This document shows, in pieces, positions 53,712 to 63,400 of a stretch of DNA of 64,000 nucleotides (its first letter is position 1; each line of letters begins with the position of its first letter). A program made the translations under genes and the position numbers. Source of the stretch: Pseudoalteromonas luteoviolacea B = ATCC 29581 (lineage in GTDB: Bacteria > Pseudomonadota > Gammaproteobacteria > Enterobacterales > Alteromonadaceae); the NCBI GenBank assembly GCA_000333235.1, contig CAPN01000051.1, positions 955,501 to 1,019,500 on the forward strand, read 5' to 3'. The notes beneath the pieces were generated by a model, which saw only the letters and a program-made list of their open reading frames with translations, did no database searches and was not told the DNA's origin.

Positions 53712-54311
53712 ATGATTTTAAATCATCTCTGGGGCTTATATGCTCATCCAATTGAAGAGTGGCAAACAATCGACAATCGCCACGAAAACGTAAAATACAG
53801 CTTATCTCATATCGCCTTAATTGCGTTAATTCCAAGTTTGATGGGATATTATTCTTCTGTTTACTTGGGCTGGAGTATTGGTGCAGGGGATAAAGTATTC
53901 TTGACACATGAAAGCGCATTATTGATAGGTATAGCAATGTACTGTGCTTTAATTCTCGGCGTCTTCGCGTTATCTTATCTTGCGCATTGGATGGCCGTTA
54001 CATTTGGTGCAAAACCAACCTTCACGCAAACATTAGAACTTGCAGCGTACACTGCAACACCAATGTTTATGTCGGCCTTTGGCGCATTTTATCCTGAACT
54101 TTGGTTTGTAGCCTGTGTAGGCATGGCCGCGCTCGCCTATTCAGTGTATTTACTTTATACCGGTGTACCAATATTAATGCACATTCCTGAAGAGCGCGGT
54201 TTTATTTACGCAAGCTCTGTAGTGACCTGTGGTTTAATCCTACTTGTTATTATATTGGCTGCGACGGCAATACTTTGGACGAATGGCATTATTAGCCCAA
54301 CGTTTACTTGA
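53712..54311 (+). CDS. Yip1-like membrane protein
   Basis: A 199-residue protein with about five membrane helices. The N-terminus MILNHLWGLYAHPIEEWQTID matches the start of Yip1-domain proteins of this group. The conserved aromatic-proline segment ELAAYTATPMFMSAF and ILMHIPEERGF also fit. AAGGGG precedes the ATG. Function is unknown; membrane organisation is suggested by eukaryotic relatives only. Confidence 0.85.
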   Translation: MILNHLWGLYAHPIEEWQTIDNRHENVKYSLSHIALIALIPSLMGYYSSVYLGWSIGAGDKVFLTHESALLIGIAMYCALILGVFALSYLAHWMAVTFGAKPTFTQTLELAAYTATPMFMSAFGAFYPELWFVACVGMAALAYSVYLLYTGVPILMHIPEERGFIYASSVVTCGLILLVIILAATAILWTNGIISPTFT

Positions 54312-54331
54312 TTCCATATCCAGTCCTTAGC

Positions 54332-54362
54332 AAAAAGGAGCGCAATGCGCTCCTTTTCTTTT
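54332..54362. terminator. Bidirectional terminator between the Yip1-like gene and purF
   Basis: AAAAAGGAGCGC and GCGCTCCTTTT pair around AAT, followed by TTTTCTTTTTAT on plus and TTTTTG on minus. Confidence 0.9.
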
Positions 54363-54379
54363 TATATTTATTGATCGGA

Positions 54380-55906
54380 CTAATCGTTGGTGCCGGTTTC
54401 TTGATTATGTAATTCAAGCCCTGCCGACATCGCGGTGTCTCGAGACGACTTAGCAGCATCGTTACGCTGTTCATCAATACGGTTCAAATAAGCCTGATCG
54501 ATATCACCCGTTATGTATTTACCGTCAAATACGGCTGTTTCAAACATCGTTACTTCTGGATTTTCTTGACCAACCGCAGCTTTCAAATCACTAAGTGATT
54601 GGTAAATTAGTCCATCAGCACCAATGTACGCGTTGATATCTTCAACCTCGCGACCATGTGCAATCAATTCAGCGGCTGATGGCATATCGATACCATATAC
54701 GTTCGGGAATCGAACTTCTGGTGCAGCGGATGCAAAGTACACTTTCTTCGCTCCGGCTTCTCGAGCCATTTCAACGATCTGAGCTGATGTTGTACCACGT
54801 ACAATTGAGTCATCGACTAATAACACGTTCTTGCCTTTAAATTCACGATCAATCGCATTGAGTTTACGACGTACTGATTTTTTGCGCAGCTCTTGACCTG
54901 GCATAATAAAGGTACGACCGATGTAACGATTTTTTACAAACCCTTGGCGATAAGGCAGTTGCAGAACTGATGCAATCTCGAGTGCAATATCACACGAAGT
55001 TTCTGGGATTGGAATAACGACGTCGATGTCTTTATCACCCCACTCTCGCGCAATCTTTTCACCTAATTTTGTCCCCATGTTTACACGTGTGGCGTACACT
55101 GACATTTTATCGATCACAGAGTCAGGACGAGCGAAATACACAAATTCGAAAATACACGGCGCAAGTTTTGTTTTTTCAGCGCAGATCTGAGAGAAAAGCT
55201 CTCCAGATTCGGTTACATAGATTGCTTCTCCCGGTGCGACGTCGCGAATAAATTCGAAACCGTCAGTTTGAAGTGCAACACTTTCTGATGCGAACATATA
55301 TTCTGCACCTTGCTCGGTTTCGCGCTTTCCGAAAACCAGAGGACGTATACCGTGTGGGTCACGAAATGCAAGCATTCCGTGGCCGATGATCATTGCGATG
55401 CTTGCATAACCACCTGAGACTAAGCTATTGACTGATGAAATAGCTTTAAACATGTCGTCCGCATCTAATCGCAGTTTATCAACTTTACTCAATTCATGAG
55501 CCAACACATTCAATAAGATTTCAGAATCAGAAGTCGTGTTTACATGGCGGCGAGCCTGAGTGAATATCAACTCTTTAAGTTGCTCTGCATTGGTCAAATT
55601 GCCGTTGTGAGCTAAGGCAATACCAAATGGCGAGTTTACATAAAAAGGCTGCGCTTCTGCACTGCTCGACGATCCTGCAGTAGGATAACGCACATGGCCA
55701 ATGCCCATGTTGCCTTGCAAACGTTTCATGTGACGCGTATGGAAAACGTCTTTTACTAAGCCGTTGTCTTTACGCAAACTAAACGTATTGTTATTAATGG
55801 TAATGATGCCCGCTGCATCTTGGCCGCGATGTTGCAAAACAGTTAAGCCGTCATAAATTGCCTGATTGACAGGCGATTTACCGACTATCCCAACGATACC
55901 ACACAT
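54380..55906 (-). CDS. purF: Amidophosphoribosyltransferase
   Basis: A 508-residue enzyme, first step of purine synthesis. The N-terminal glutaminase has the nucleophile Cys2 in MCGIVGIVG without propeptide. The PRPP-binding loop is [14 protein letters not shown] in the C-terminal phosphoribosyltransferase domain. It follows cvpA by 18 bp, as in E. coli. Confidence 0.98.
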   Translation of the reverse strand: MCGIVGIVGKSPVNQAIYDGLTVLQHRGQDAAGIITINNNTFSLRKDNGLVKDVFHTRHMKRLQGNMGIGHVRYPTAGSSSSAEAQPFYVNSPFGIALAHNGNLTNAEQLKELIFTQARRHVNTTSDSEILLNVLAHELSKVDKLRLDADDMFKAISSVNSLVSGGYASIAMIIGHGMLAFRDPHGIRPLVFGKRETEQGAEYMFASESVALQTDGFEFIRDVAPGEAIYVTESGELFSQICAEKTKLAPCIFEFVYFARPDSVIDKMSVYATRVNMGTKLGEKIAREWGDKDIDVVIPIPETSCDIALEIASVLQLPYRQGFVKNRYIGRTFIMPGQELRKKSVRRKLNAIDREFKGKNVLLVDDSIVRGTTSAQIVEMAREAGAKKVYFASAAPEVRFPNVYGIDMPSAAELIAHGREVEDINAYIGADGLIYQSLSDLKAAVGQENPEVTMFETAVFDGKYITGDIDQAYLNRIDEQRNDAAKSSRDTAMSAGLELHNQETGTND

Positions 55907-55924
55907 TAAAATTTTCCTCGCCGA

Positions 55925-56419
55925 TTAACGGTTTACTGGATTGAGAAAGCTAGAGTTGTTCTCTAAATATGAAAAGAACCACTCGACGACAAACCCAAAC
56001 TCAGGAATTAACTTAGATGACGTCCACCAAGTTGTAGCTGGGGCATTGGTAAACGCATCAAGGAAGAACAACAAGGCACTTACGACTAGCACACCTCGAA
56101 GTGCACCAAACACTAAGCCAAAGACTCGGTCGGTGCCAGACAACCCTGTTCTTTGCACTAATTCGCCAAGAACAAAATTGATAAACCCACCTAACAGGAT
56201 AGTCGCAATAAAAAGTATGGCAATTGCGGCAGCATTTCTTAAAAGGGGTTCTGAAATGAATGTTAGGAAGGTAGCTAGATACTGATAGAACATGCTAGAG
56301 ATGAAAAATGCGCTAATCCACACAGTCAGCGACATTGCTTCTTTGACAAAGCCTCGGATAAGTCCAAAAAATGTAGACAACCCTATTAAACCGAGAATGG
56401 CATAATCAACCCAAAGCAT
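55925..56419 (-). CDS. cvpA: CvpA family membrane protein
   Basis: A 164-residue inner-membrane protein with four helices, starting [23 protein letters not shown] in parts. It has the family glycine-rich loop [19 protein letters not shown]. coli CvpA is needed for colicin V production and resistance to bile acid; the molecular role is unclear. The ATG at 56419 is preferred to a TTG nine bases upstream. Confidence 0.93.
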   Translation of the reverse strand: MLWVDYAILGLIGLSTFFGLIRGFVKEAMSLTVWISAFFISSMFYQYLATFLTFISEPLLRNAAAIAILFIATILLGGFINFVLGELVQRTGLSGTDRVFGLVFGALRGVLVVSALLFFLDAFTNAPATTWWTSSKLIPEFGFVVEWFFSYLENNSSFLNPVNR

Positions 56420-56480
56420 AATTACCAATAAGTCGTAAATTTGGGGCGCATTCTATAAGACAGCGACCAGAATTGCCAGA

Positions 56481-57182
56481 TCATTTTGCGGGCTCAAATT
56501 CGGTAAGACGTGCGTTGAGTTTAGTTAATTTCTTTAATTCTGGGAGTTTAGCTTCTAAGTTCGCTTTATCTGTTGTCGGCCCTACAAACACTTTAGTGAG
56601 TGTACCATTTGGCGTTTTAACCGGGCGGGTAAATGCGTCAAACCCGGCGTTATTTAACTTTTTGAGCAGTGCTTCAACATTCGATTTATGTGAAAAACTA
56701 CCAAGCTGAATTACATACGCTGCTTTCTCAAGTGCCGGGTTGCGAGATTCGCTTTTAACAACAGTTGCTGCCTCTATAGTCTTTACTGACTCGGTTGGTG
56801 CACTATTGGCCTCTAATGTTGCTACCTCGACAGTGTTCGATTCTACGGGCGTAACGTTTGTTTCAGGCAACAACTCACTGCTTATTTCAGTTTGTTCAGG
56901 TACCACTGATTCCTCAACAGTGGCAGCTTGATAAGCCGCATTATCTTCGTCCAGTGCAGTTTCATTACTCATCTCAGGTTCAGAAGGCTGTTCAGCAACA
57001 GCCACCTGAGCATCTATCTCTGACTGCAAATCAATTGTAGTAAATTCTGGTTGTTCAGGGATAGCCGGAAACGTCTCTTCGTGATGAATTTTCTCACCAT
57101 CAAGAATACTCGGAATAAAGACTATCGCCGCGACCACAACAATGCTTGTTCCAACTAAACGATTTACAAAAGTAGAATTCAC
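56481..57182 (-). CDS. dedD: SPOR-domain cell division protein DedD
   Basis: A 233-residue bitopic protein: N-terminal helix (about 8-24), a long acidic Glu/Pro/Val-rich periplasmic linker (25-150), and the C-terminal SPOR domain (about 155-230) with YVIQLGSFSHKSNVEALLKKL in pieces. SPOR domains bind denuded septal peptidoglycan. The folC-dedD-cvpA-purF order supports the name. Confidence 0.93.
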   Translation of the reverse strand: MNSTFVNRLVGTSIVVVAAIVFIPSILDGEKIHHEETFPAIPEQPEFTTIDLQSEIDAQVAVAEQPSEPEMSNETALDEDNAAYQAATVEESVVPEQTEISSELLPETNVTPVESNTVEVATLEANSAPTESVKTIEAATVVKSESRNPALEKAAYVIQLGSFSHKSNVEALLKKLNNAGFDAFTRPVKTPNGTLTKVFVGPTTDKANLEAKLPELKKLTKLNARLTEFEPAK

Positions 57183-57200
57183 CGATTTGCCTCTATAGTC

Positions 57201-58466
57201 TCACTGCCAATACTCAATAGCTTTTGCTACGGTATAAAACGATCCAAACACAATTACTACGTCTTTTTCTGCACATCGCGGTAGAAGTGAATCAAGCGCC
57301 TGTGAAACATCTAACGCTGTTTCTACTGGATTTGTTGATACACTGCGGATGTGATCCGCTAACACACTTGCAGGCTCCGTTCGTTGTCCTTGCAACGTTG
57401 CTACGGTCCACGAGTCAACCACATCGATTAAGGGTGCAATGGCATTCGCTTTATCTTTATCGCAAAGCATAGCGACTAATGCGTGGATTTTAAACCCTTT
57501 ATCAACAAACTCTTGCAACTTTGACGCTAAATAACGTGCAGACTCTGGATTATGTGCAACGTCAGTATAGACCAGTGGCTGAGTACTTAAACATTGAAAA
57601 CGCCCTTCAACGGTGAGATTTGCTAATACCTGTTTGACCAAATCGATTTCAGGTAATAAGTCTAACTTGGCTAACACGGTAAGGGCTGTTGCTGCATTTT
57701 GCGCTGGAATGGCAGGATTAAGAAACTCGTGAGTTTGATTATTATAAGTCCATTTAAAGCACGTTCGATCTGGCTCAAAACGAAAATCACGACCACTTAG
57801 TACTAAATCTGCCTCGATGTCTTTACCGTACTTTGTTACCGAATCCGGAATATTTAGGTCACCAACTATCGCCGGAATGCCTTTGCGGAAAATACCCGCT
57901 TTTTCGTAGCCTACTTTTTCGCGTGTATCGCCAAGATATTCTTTATGATCAAGGTCGATTGTCGTTATAACACTCGCGTACGGATTGACGATATTAGTCG
58001 CATCGAATCGGCCGCCTAACCCAACTTCTAAAACAACATAATCGACAGATAGACGTTTAAAAATAGACAATCCACCCAATGTGCCATATTCGAAATAAGA
58101 AAGGGAAGTAGTCCCCCGCCCTTGCTCAATCTCATGAAACGCATCGACATGGTATTGGTCGCTAAGTTCTTTCCCATTAACACGAACGCGCTCGTTATAT
58201 CGGACCAAATGCGGAGATGCATATGTTCCAACAGAATAGCCTTGCGCCAATAAGAGTGCTTCGAGTAGTCGACATGTAGTCCCTTTGCCGTTGGTACCTG
58301 CAACTAGGATAATTTTACTCGGATTATCAATATAGCCGAGAGCGTTTGCTACTTTAGCTACTCGCTCAAGTCCCATATCAATCGTTTTAGGGTGGATCTT
58401 TTCAAGATAAGAAAGCCAATCTTGCAATGAAGAAGATTGGCTTGGAATCGAAATTTGCATAAACAA
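57201..58466 (-). CDS. folC: Dihydrofolate synthase/folylpolyglutamate synthase
   Basis: A 421-residue Mur-ligase-like enzyme. The ATP loop is VAGTNGKGTTC, followed by the omega-loop segment TYASPHLVRYNERV and the metal-site region DLDHKEYLGDTREKVGYEKAGI. It makes dihydrofolate and then adds glutamate tails. It lies between accD and dedD. Confidence 0.96.
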   Translation of the reverse strand: MFMQISIPSQSSSLQDWLSYLEKIHPKTIDMGLERVAKVANALGYIDNPSKIILVAGTNGKGTTCRLLEALLLAQGYSVGTYASPHLVRYNERVRVNGKELSDQYHVDAFHEIEQGRGTTSLSYFEYGTLGGLSIFKRLSVDYVVLEVGLGGRFDATNIVNPYASVITTIDLDHKEYLGDTREKVGYEKAGIFRKGIPAIVGDLNIPDSVTKYGKDIEADLVLSGRDFRFEPDRTCFKWTYNNQTHEFLNPAIPAQNAATALTVLAKLDLLPEIDLVKQVLANLTVEGRFQCLSTQPLVYTDVAHNPESARYLASKLQEFVDKGFKIHALVAMLCDKDKANAIAPLIDVVDSWTVATLQGQRTEPASVLADHIRSVSTNPVETALDVSQALDSLLPRCAEKDVVIVFGSFYTVAKAIEYWQ

Positions 58467-58486
58467 GCAACGCTTCTGTAAAAAAG

Positions 58487-59362
58487 TTACGCTACTCTAT
58501 GCTCTTGGTCTAAAGAAGGCAAGTTCATAAACTTTGCAATAATACGGGCTAAGCTATCACGCATTTCACGACGGTCTATAATCATGTCGATAGCGCCATG
58601 CTCTAAAAGAAACTCACTGCGTTGGAAACCTTCAGGTAACTTTTCACGCACCGTTTGCTCAATGACTCGAGGACCCGCAAAACCAATCAGTGCTTTTGGC
58701 TCAGCCACATTAATATCACCAAGCATCGCAAGAGAAGCAGATACACCACCCATCGTCGGATCCGTTAATACCGAAATAAATGGCAGACCACGTTCGCTCA
58801 TTTTTGCCAATGCAGCACTGGTTTTAGCCATCTGCATCAAAGACATCAATGCTTCTTGCATACGAGCACCACCTGACGCAGAAAAACAAATTAGCGGCAT
58901 GTTATGTTCAAGACACTCGTTAACTGCATCGACGAATCGCGCACCAACAACCGACGCCATTGAACCACCCATAAAGTTAAATTCAAACGCGACCGCAGCA
59001 ACTGGGATCCCTTTTAAACGCCCTTTCATCGCAACTAAGGCATCTTTTTCGCCACTTGCTTTTTGAGCTTGAACAATACGATCCGAGTATTTTTTAGAAT
59101 CTTTAAATTTTAAAACATCTTGCGGCTCATGTTGAGAACCTAATTCGACACGTTCAGCATCGTCTAAGAAATATTCAAGACGCTTACGACCACTCATGCG
59201 CATATGATGATTACATTTTGGGCATACATTTAGTGCTTTTTCTAATTCTGCTTTATAAAGGATTGCATCGCAATCGCCGCACTTTGCCCAAACACCCTCT
59301 GGAATTTCTTTTTTCGTCGACGATTTCGACGTTTTAGGTAAGATTTTTTCTAACCAACTCAT
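58487..59362 (-). CDS. accD: Acetyl-CoA carboxylase carboxyltransferase beta subunit
   Basis: A 291-residue subunit. The four-cysteine zinc ribbon is visible ([23 protein letters not shown] in parts: C-x2-C...C-x2-C) near residues 28-51. The crotonase-like core has [20 protein letters not shown] and the oxyanion region [11 protein letters not shown]. The start at 59362 ([10 protein letters not shown]) is standard; 28 further in-frame codons upstream are not expected to be translated. It forms malonyl-CoA with AccA. Confidence 0.97.
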   Translation of the reverse strand: MSWLEKILPKTSKSSTKKEIPEGVWAKCGDCDAILYKAELEKALNVCPKCNHHMRMSGRKRLEYFLDDAERVELGSQHEPQDVLKFKDSKKYSDRIVQAQKASGEKDALVAMKGRLKGIPVAAVAFEFNFMGGSMASVVGARFVDAVNECLEHNMPLICFSASGGARMQEALMSLMQMAKTSAALAKMSERGLPFISVLTDPTMGGVSASLAMLGDINVAEPKALIGFAGPRVIEQTVREKLPEGFQRSEFLLEHGAIDMIIDRREMRDSLARIIAKFMNLPSLDQEHRVA

Positions 59363-59489
59363 TTGCAACTCTCTTGTGCTTAAATCTGTGTCGCGGTCTA
59401 CATCTTGCAGACATACTGTGCCCATTAAATCACGGATTCTCTTCAAGTAATAGAAAAAACTGGTCGGTTTAGTCTATCCTGAGCTTCGT

Positions 59490-60275
59490 TTATTCAGGCA
59501 AAAACAATGGACCTAAAGGCTGCTTTGGCACACCAAATTCAGCAGGGTAATCTACATCAACCAAATACAAGCCATTTGCCTTGGCTGTAGCACTGGCTTT
59601 GGTTCTATCTTTGAGTGCGAGAAGTTCAGGCATCCACTCAACGGGCAATCGCCCTGAACCAATATCGAGGAGTGTTCCTGTTATGTTTCGTACCATATGG
59701 TGCAAGAATGCATTCGCTTTTATATCGATGACAATAAAATCACCTGTGCGGCTTACTTGAACATGATGAATGTTTCTAAAAGGAGTATGTGATTGGCAAT
59801 GTACCGCTCGAAATGAACTAAAATCTTGCTCACCGAGCAAAAATTGAGCTGCATGATGCATTTTTTCAGCATCGAGTTGTGGGTAATGATGCGTAATGCC
59901 ACTGCGCAAGATTGCAGGTCGATAGGCATGATTTAAAATCACATAACGGTAACGTCTTGCTGTTGCGCTAAAACGAGCATGAAAGTCATCAGAAACGAGT
60001 GTTGCGAATCGAACGGCAATGTCATCTGGTAATTGAGAGTTAGCCCCTAACGTATACGCTTTTAAATCTCTTGGGTTATGAGTATCAAAATGAACAACTT
60101 GACCTGTCGCATGCACACCTGCATCGGTTCGTCCTGCACACGCCACTTCAACAGCATGATCACTAATTTTCGATAAAACGGTTTCCAGCTCTTGCTGCAC
60201 ACTGTTGACATGGTTTTGGCGTTGCCATCCACTGTACCGTTCACCTTGGTATTCAATACCCAATGCAAAACGCAT
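59490..60275 (-). CDS. truA: tRNA pseudouridine synthase A (positions 38-40)
   Basis: A 261-residue enzyme. The catalytic aspartate lies in [43 protein letters not shown] and the motif [15 protein letters not shown] also fit. It lies downstream of fimV, a conserved gammaproteobacterial adjacency, with the fimV hairpin between them. Confidence 0.97.
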   Translation of the reverse strand: MRFALGIEYQGERYSGWQRQNHVNSVQQELETVLSKISDHAVEVACAGRTDAGVHATGQVVHFDTHNPRDLKAYTLGANSQLPDDIAVRFATLVSDDFHARFSATARRYRYVILNHAYRPAILRSGITHHYPQLDAEKMHHAAQFLLGEQDFSSFRAVHCQSHTPFRNIHHVQVSRTGDFIVIDIKANAFLHHMVRNITGTLLDIGSGRLPVEWMPELLALKDRTKASATAKANGLYLVDVDYPAEFGVPKQPLGPLFLPE

Positions 60276-60337
60276 AGTTTTTCACTCACCGAGACTAAAA
60301 TTGAAGCGCATTGTAAGGAATAAACTCTCACATTAAA

Positions 60338-60364
60338 AGTAAAGGGCCGATAAAGCCCTTTACT
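60338..60364 (-). terminator. Terminator of fimV
   Basis: AGTAAAGGGC and GCCCTTTACT are perfect 10-bp arms (60338-60347, 60355-60364). The minus-strand exit reads TTTTAATG, a short T run. Confidence 0.75.
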
Positions 60365-60428
60365 TAACCCTGTTACCTAAAGATGATGGGGCACATACCC
60401 AAACAATTTGAACATGCCTAGGTATATT

Positions 60429-63400
60429 TTACCGCGCTTTATTCATTAACGCGTTTGCCTCATCTTGAATACTCTCCGGACCATTATCAATGACTTCTTG
60501 AATACTTTGAACCGCAGATTCAACATCGCCAATCTCTAAGTACGCTCTTGCCAAATCAAGCTTGGCTGAAAATCCCCCCTCTTCGAGGTCAACATCGACG
60601 GGATTATCACCAGCTAAAAACTCATCAAATTCATTTAACCCGACGTCCATATTAATTTCGTCGTAGGGCTCTGATTCGAGCTCTTCGTCATCGCTTTGTT
60701 CAAGTAAAGAGTCAATGTCTAAAAAGTCTTCACTTTCTAGCGTTTCTTCTGACGACTCCATCTCTGGAATGTCTTCGTCGGCGAGCAAGGCGTCTAGATC
60801 GACATTTAACTTGCCTTCATCGATTAATTCTATCGGCTCCGGTTCAGACAATTCATCAAGCAACGAATCAAAGTCCGTTTGAGCAAAGTCCGCCATGAAC
60901 TCGTCTTCGATTGCCTGCTCATTAATAAGCGGTGCTTGCTCGTCTATGTCCTCGTCAATATCTAAATCGACTGCTTCTTGCCCTAGTGCCTCATCTAATT
61001 GAGCTAAAAAAGACTCCGGTGTTTTATTACTTATCTCTTTATCGAATTTCGCTGTTGATTGTGGAGCTAAATCATTGGAACTCTCATTTGCACTGTCTGC
61101 TTCCGCTTCATTTTGCAATAAGTCAGGCTCGACTTCGTTCGCCTCTTCACCCGTGATTTCAAGGTCTGCTAAGTCATCCTCTAGACCCTCGAGTTCAAGT
61201 TCATCTAAGGCATCGAGTTCATCACTGAGTGTTGGTTCTTCGAGTATCGGATCGTCGAGCTCGGCCTCATCCAACAAAGACTCATCGAGCGTATCGGTAA
61301 AGGCATCCGAGTCTAGCTCTGCGGCTAAATTATCGGAGCGTTCTTCGGTACTGTCTACTTTCGCTTCATTTTGCAATAACTCAAGCTCGACTTCGTTCGC
61401 CTCTTCACCCGTGATTTCAAGGTCTGCTAAGTCATCCTCTAGATCCTCGATCTCAGGTTCATTATTGAGCACGGGTTCGTTGAGCTCAGCGTCATCCAAC
61501 AAAGACTCATCGAGCGTATCGGTAAAGGCATCCGAGTCTAGCTCTGCAGCTAAATCATCGGGACTCTCTTTAACACTGTCTCGTTCCGCTTCATTTTGCA
61601 ATAAGTCAGACTCGACTTCGTTCGCCTCTTCACCCGTAATTTCAAGGTCTGCTAAGTCATCCTCTAGACCCTCGAGTTCCAGTTCATCTAAGGCATCGAG
61701 TTCATCATTAAGTGCTGGTTCTTCGAGTATCGGATCGTCGAGCTCAGCCTCATCCAACAAAGACTCATCAAGCGTATCGGTAAAGGCATCCGAGTCTAGC
61801 TCTGCGGCTAAATCATCGAGACTCTCTTTCGCACTGTCTGCTTCCGCTTCATTTTGCAATAAGTCAGGCTTGACTTCGTTCGCCTCTTCACCCGTGATTT
61901 CAAGGTCTGCTAAGTCATCCTCTAGACCCTCGAGTTCAAGTTCATCTAAGGCATTGAGTTCATCATTAAGTGCTGGTTCTTCGAGTATCGGATCGTCGAG
62001 CTCGGCCTCATCCAACAAAGACTCATCAAGCGTATCGGTAAAGGCATCTGACTCTAGTTCTGCGGCTAAATCATCAGCGCTCTCTTTGTCAGGCTCAGCT
62101 TCGCCCTGTTCTTCATCCGTGATTTCAAGGTCTGTTAAATCATCCTCTGGAGCATCGATTTCGAGTTCATCTAAGGCATCGAGTTCATCATTGAGCACGG
62201 GTTCGTCGAGCTCGGCGTCATCCAACAAAGACTCATCGAGCGTATCGGTAAAGGCATCCGAGTCTAGCTCTGCGGCTAAATCATTGGAACGCTCTTCGGC
62301 ACTGTCTACTTCCGCTTCATTTTGCAATAAGTCAGACTCGACTTCGTTCGTCTCTTCACCCGTGATTTCAAGGTCCGTTAACTCATCCTCTAGATCCTCG
62401 ATCTCGGGTTCATCATTGAGCACGGGTTCGTCGAGCTCGGCGTCATCCAACAAAGACTCATCGAGCGCATCGGTAAAGGCTTCCGAGTCTAGCTCTGCAG
62501 CTAAATCATCGTGGCTTTCTTCGACACTGTCTGCTTCAACTTCACTTTGCTCGGCTTCAACTTGTTCTTCACCTGTGATTTCAAGGTCCGTTAAATCATC
62601 CTCTAGATCCTCGACTTCGGGCTCATCATTGAGAACGGGTTCTTTGAGCTTGGCGTCATCCAACAAAGACTCATCGAGCGCATCGGTAAAGGCATCTGAC
62701 TCTAGCGCTGTCGCTAATTCATCTTCAGCTGACTCTCCGCCTTCTAATAAAGCACCATCATCGTTGCTATCAAAGGCTAGTTCTGGGTATTCATCTAGTT
62801 CAGCACTTGGAGTAACAATATCCTCAATTGGCTCTTCCTCAGCCATTAAATCAATTTCATCGGTGAGCGGATCATCTCCTAAGTCGATTTCAACCTCATC
62901 AACGTCATCATCAAGCGGATCATGCCAGTCTGGCTGTTTTGGCGCTTCGTCAATCTCGTCAAGTTCATTGAGTAAGTCATCGACATTGCGAAACTCTTGG
63001 TTTACCTCTTCAACACTGTTTTCATCAACAAACTCTTTGTTAGCATCCAATTCAGCCAGTAAAGATTCGCCATCAATTAAATCATCCGCATCAGAGTCGA
63101 TAGCTGATATCGCTTCATCACTTTGAGAATCAAAAGATTCCATCTCCGTGTCGAGCTCAGGTAGAACCTCTTCAATTGATTCTTCTCCTGCCTCATCTGC
63201 TAGGCCATCTAACAGCGGATCCAGGTCTTCTAAATCCGCTTCTTCAAGCTCTGATAATGCGTCTTCTGCTGCCGCTTCTGCTACGTCATCTAACAGCGGA
63301 TCCAAATCATCTAAATCGGCTTCTTCTTCCAGCGCTGGTAATGCGTCTTCTGCTGACGCTTCTGCTACGTCATCTAACAGCGGATCCAAATCATCTAAAT

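Noticed and set aside
61075..63126. A 683-codon plus-strand ORF rich in serine, antisense to fimV
   Set aside because: It is the reverse reading of the Asp/Glu repeats (GAx read backwards gives Ser codons). It has no independent ribosome binding site or domain, and fimV on the other strand ends in a recognisable TPR domain.
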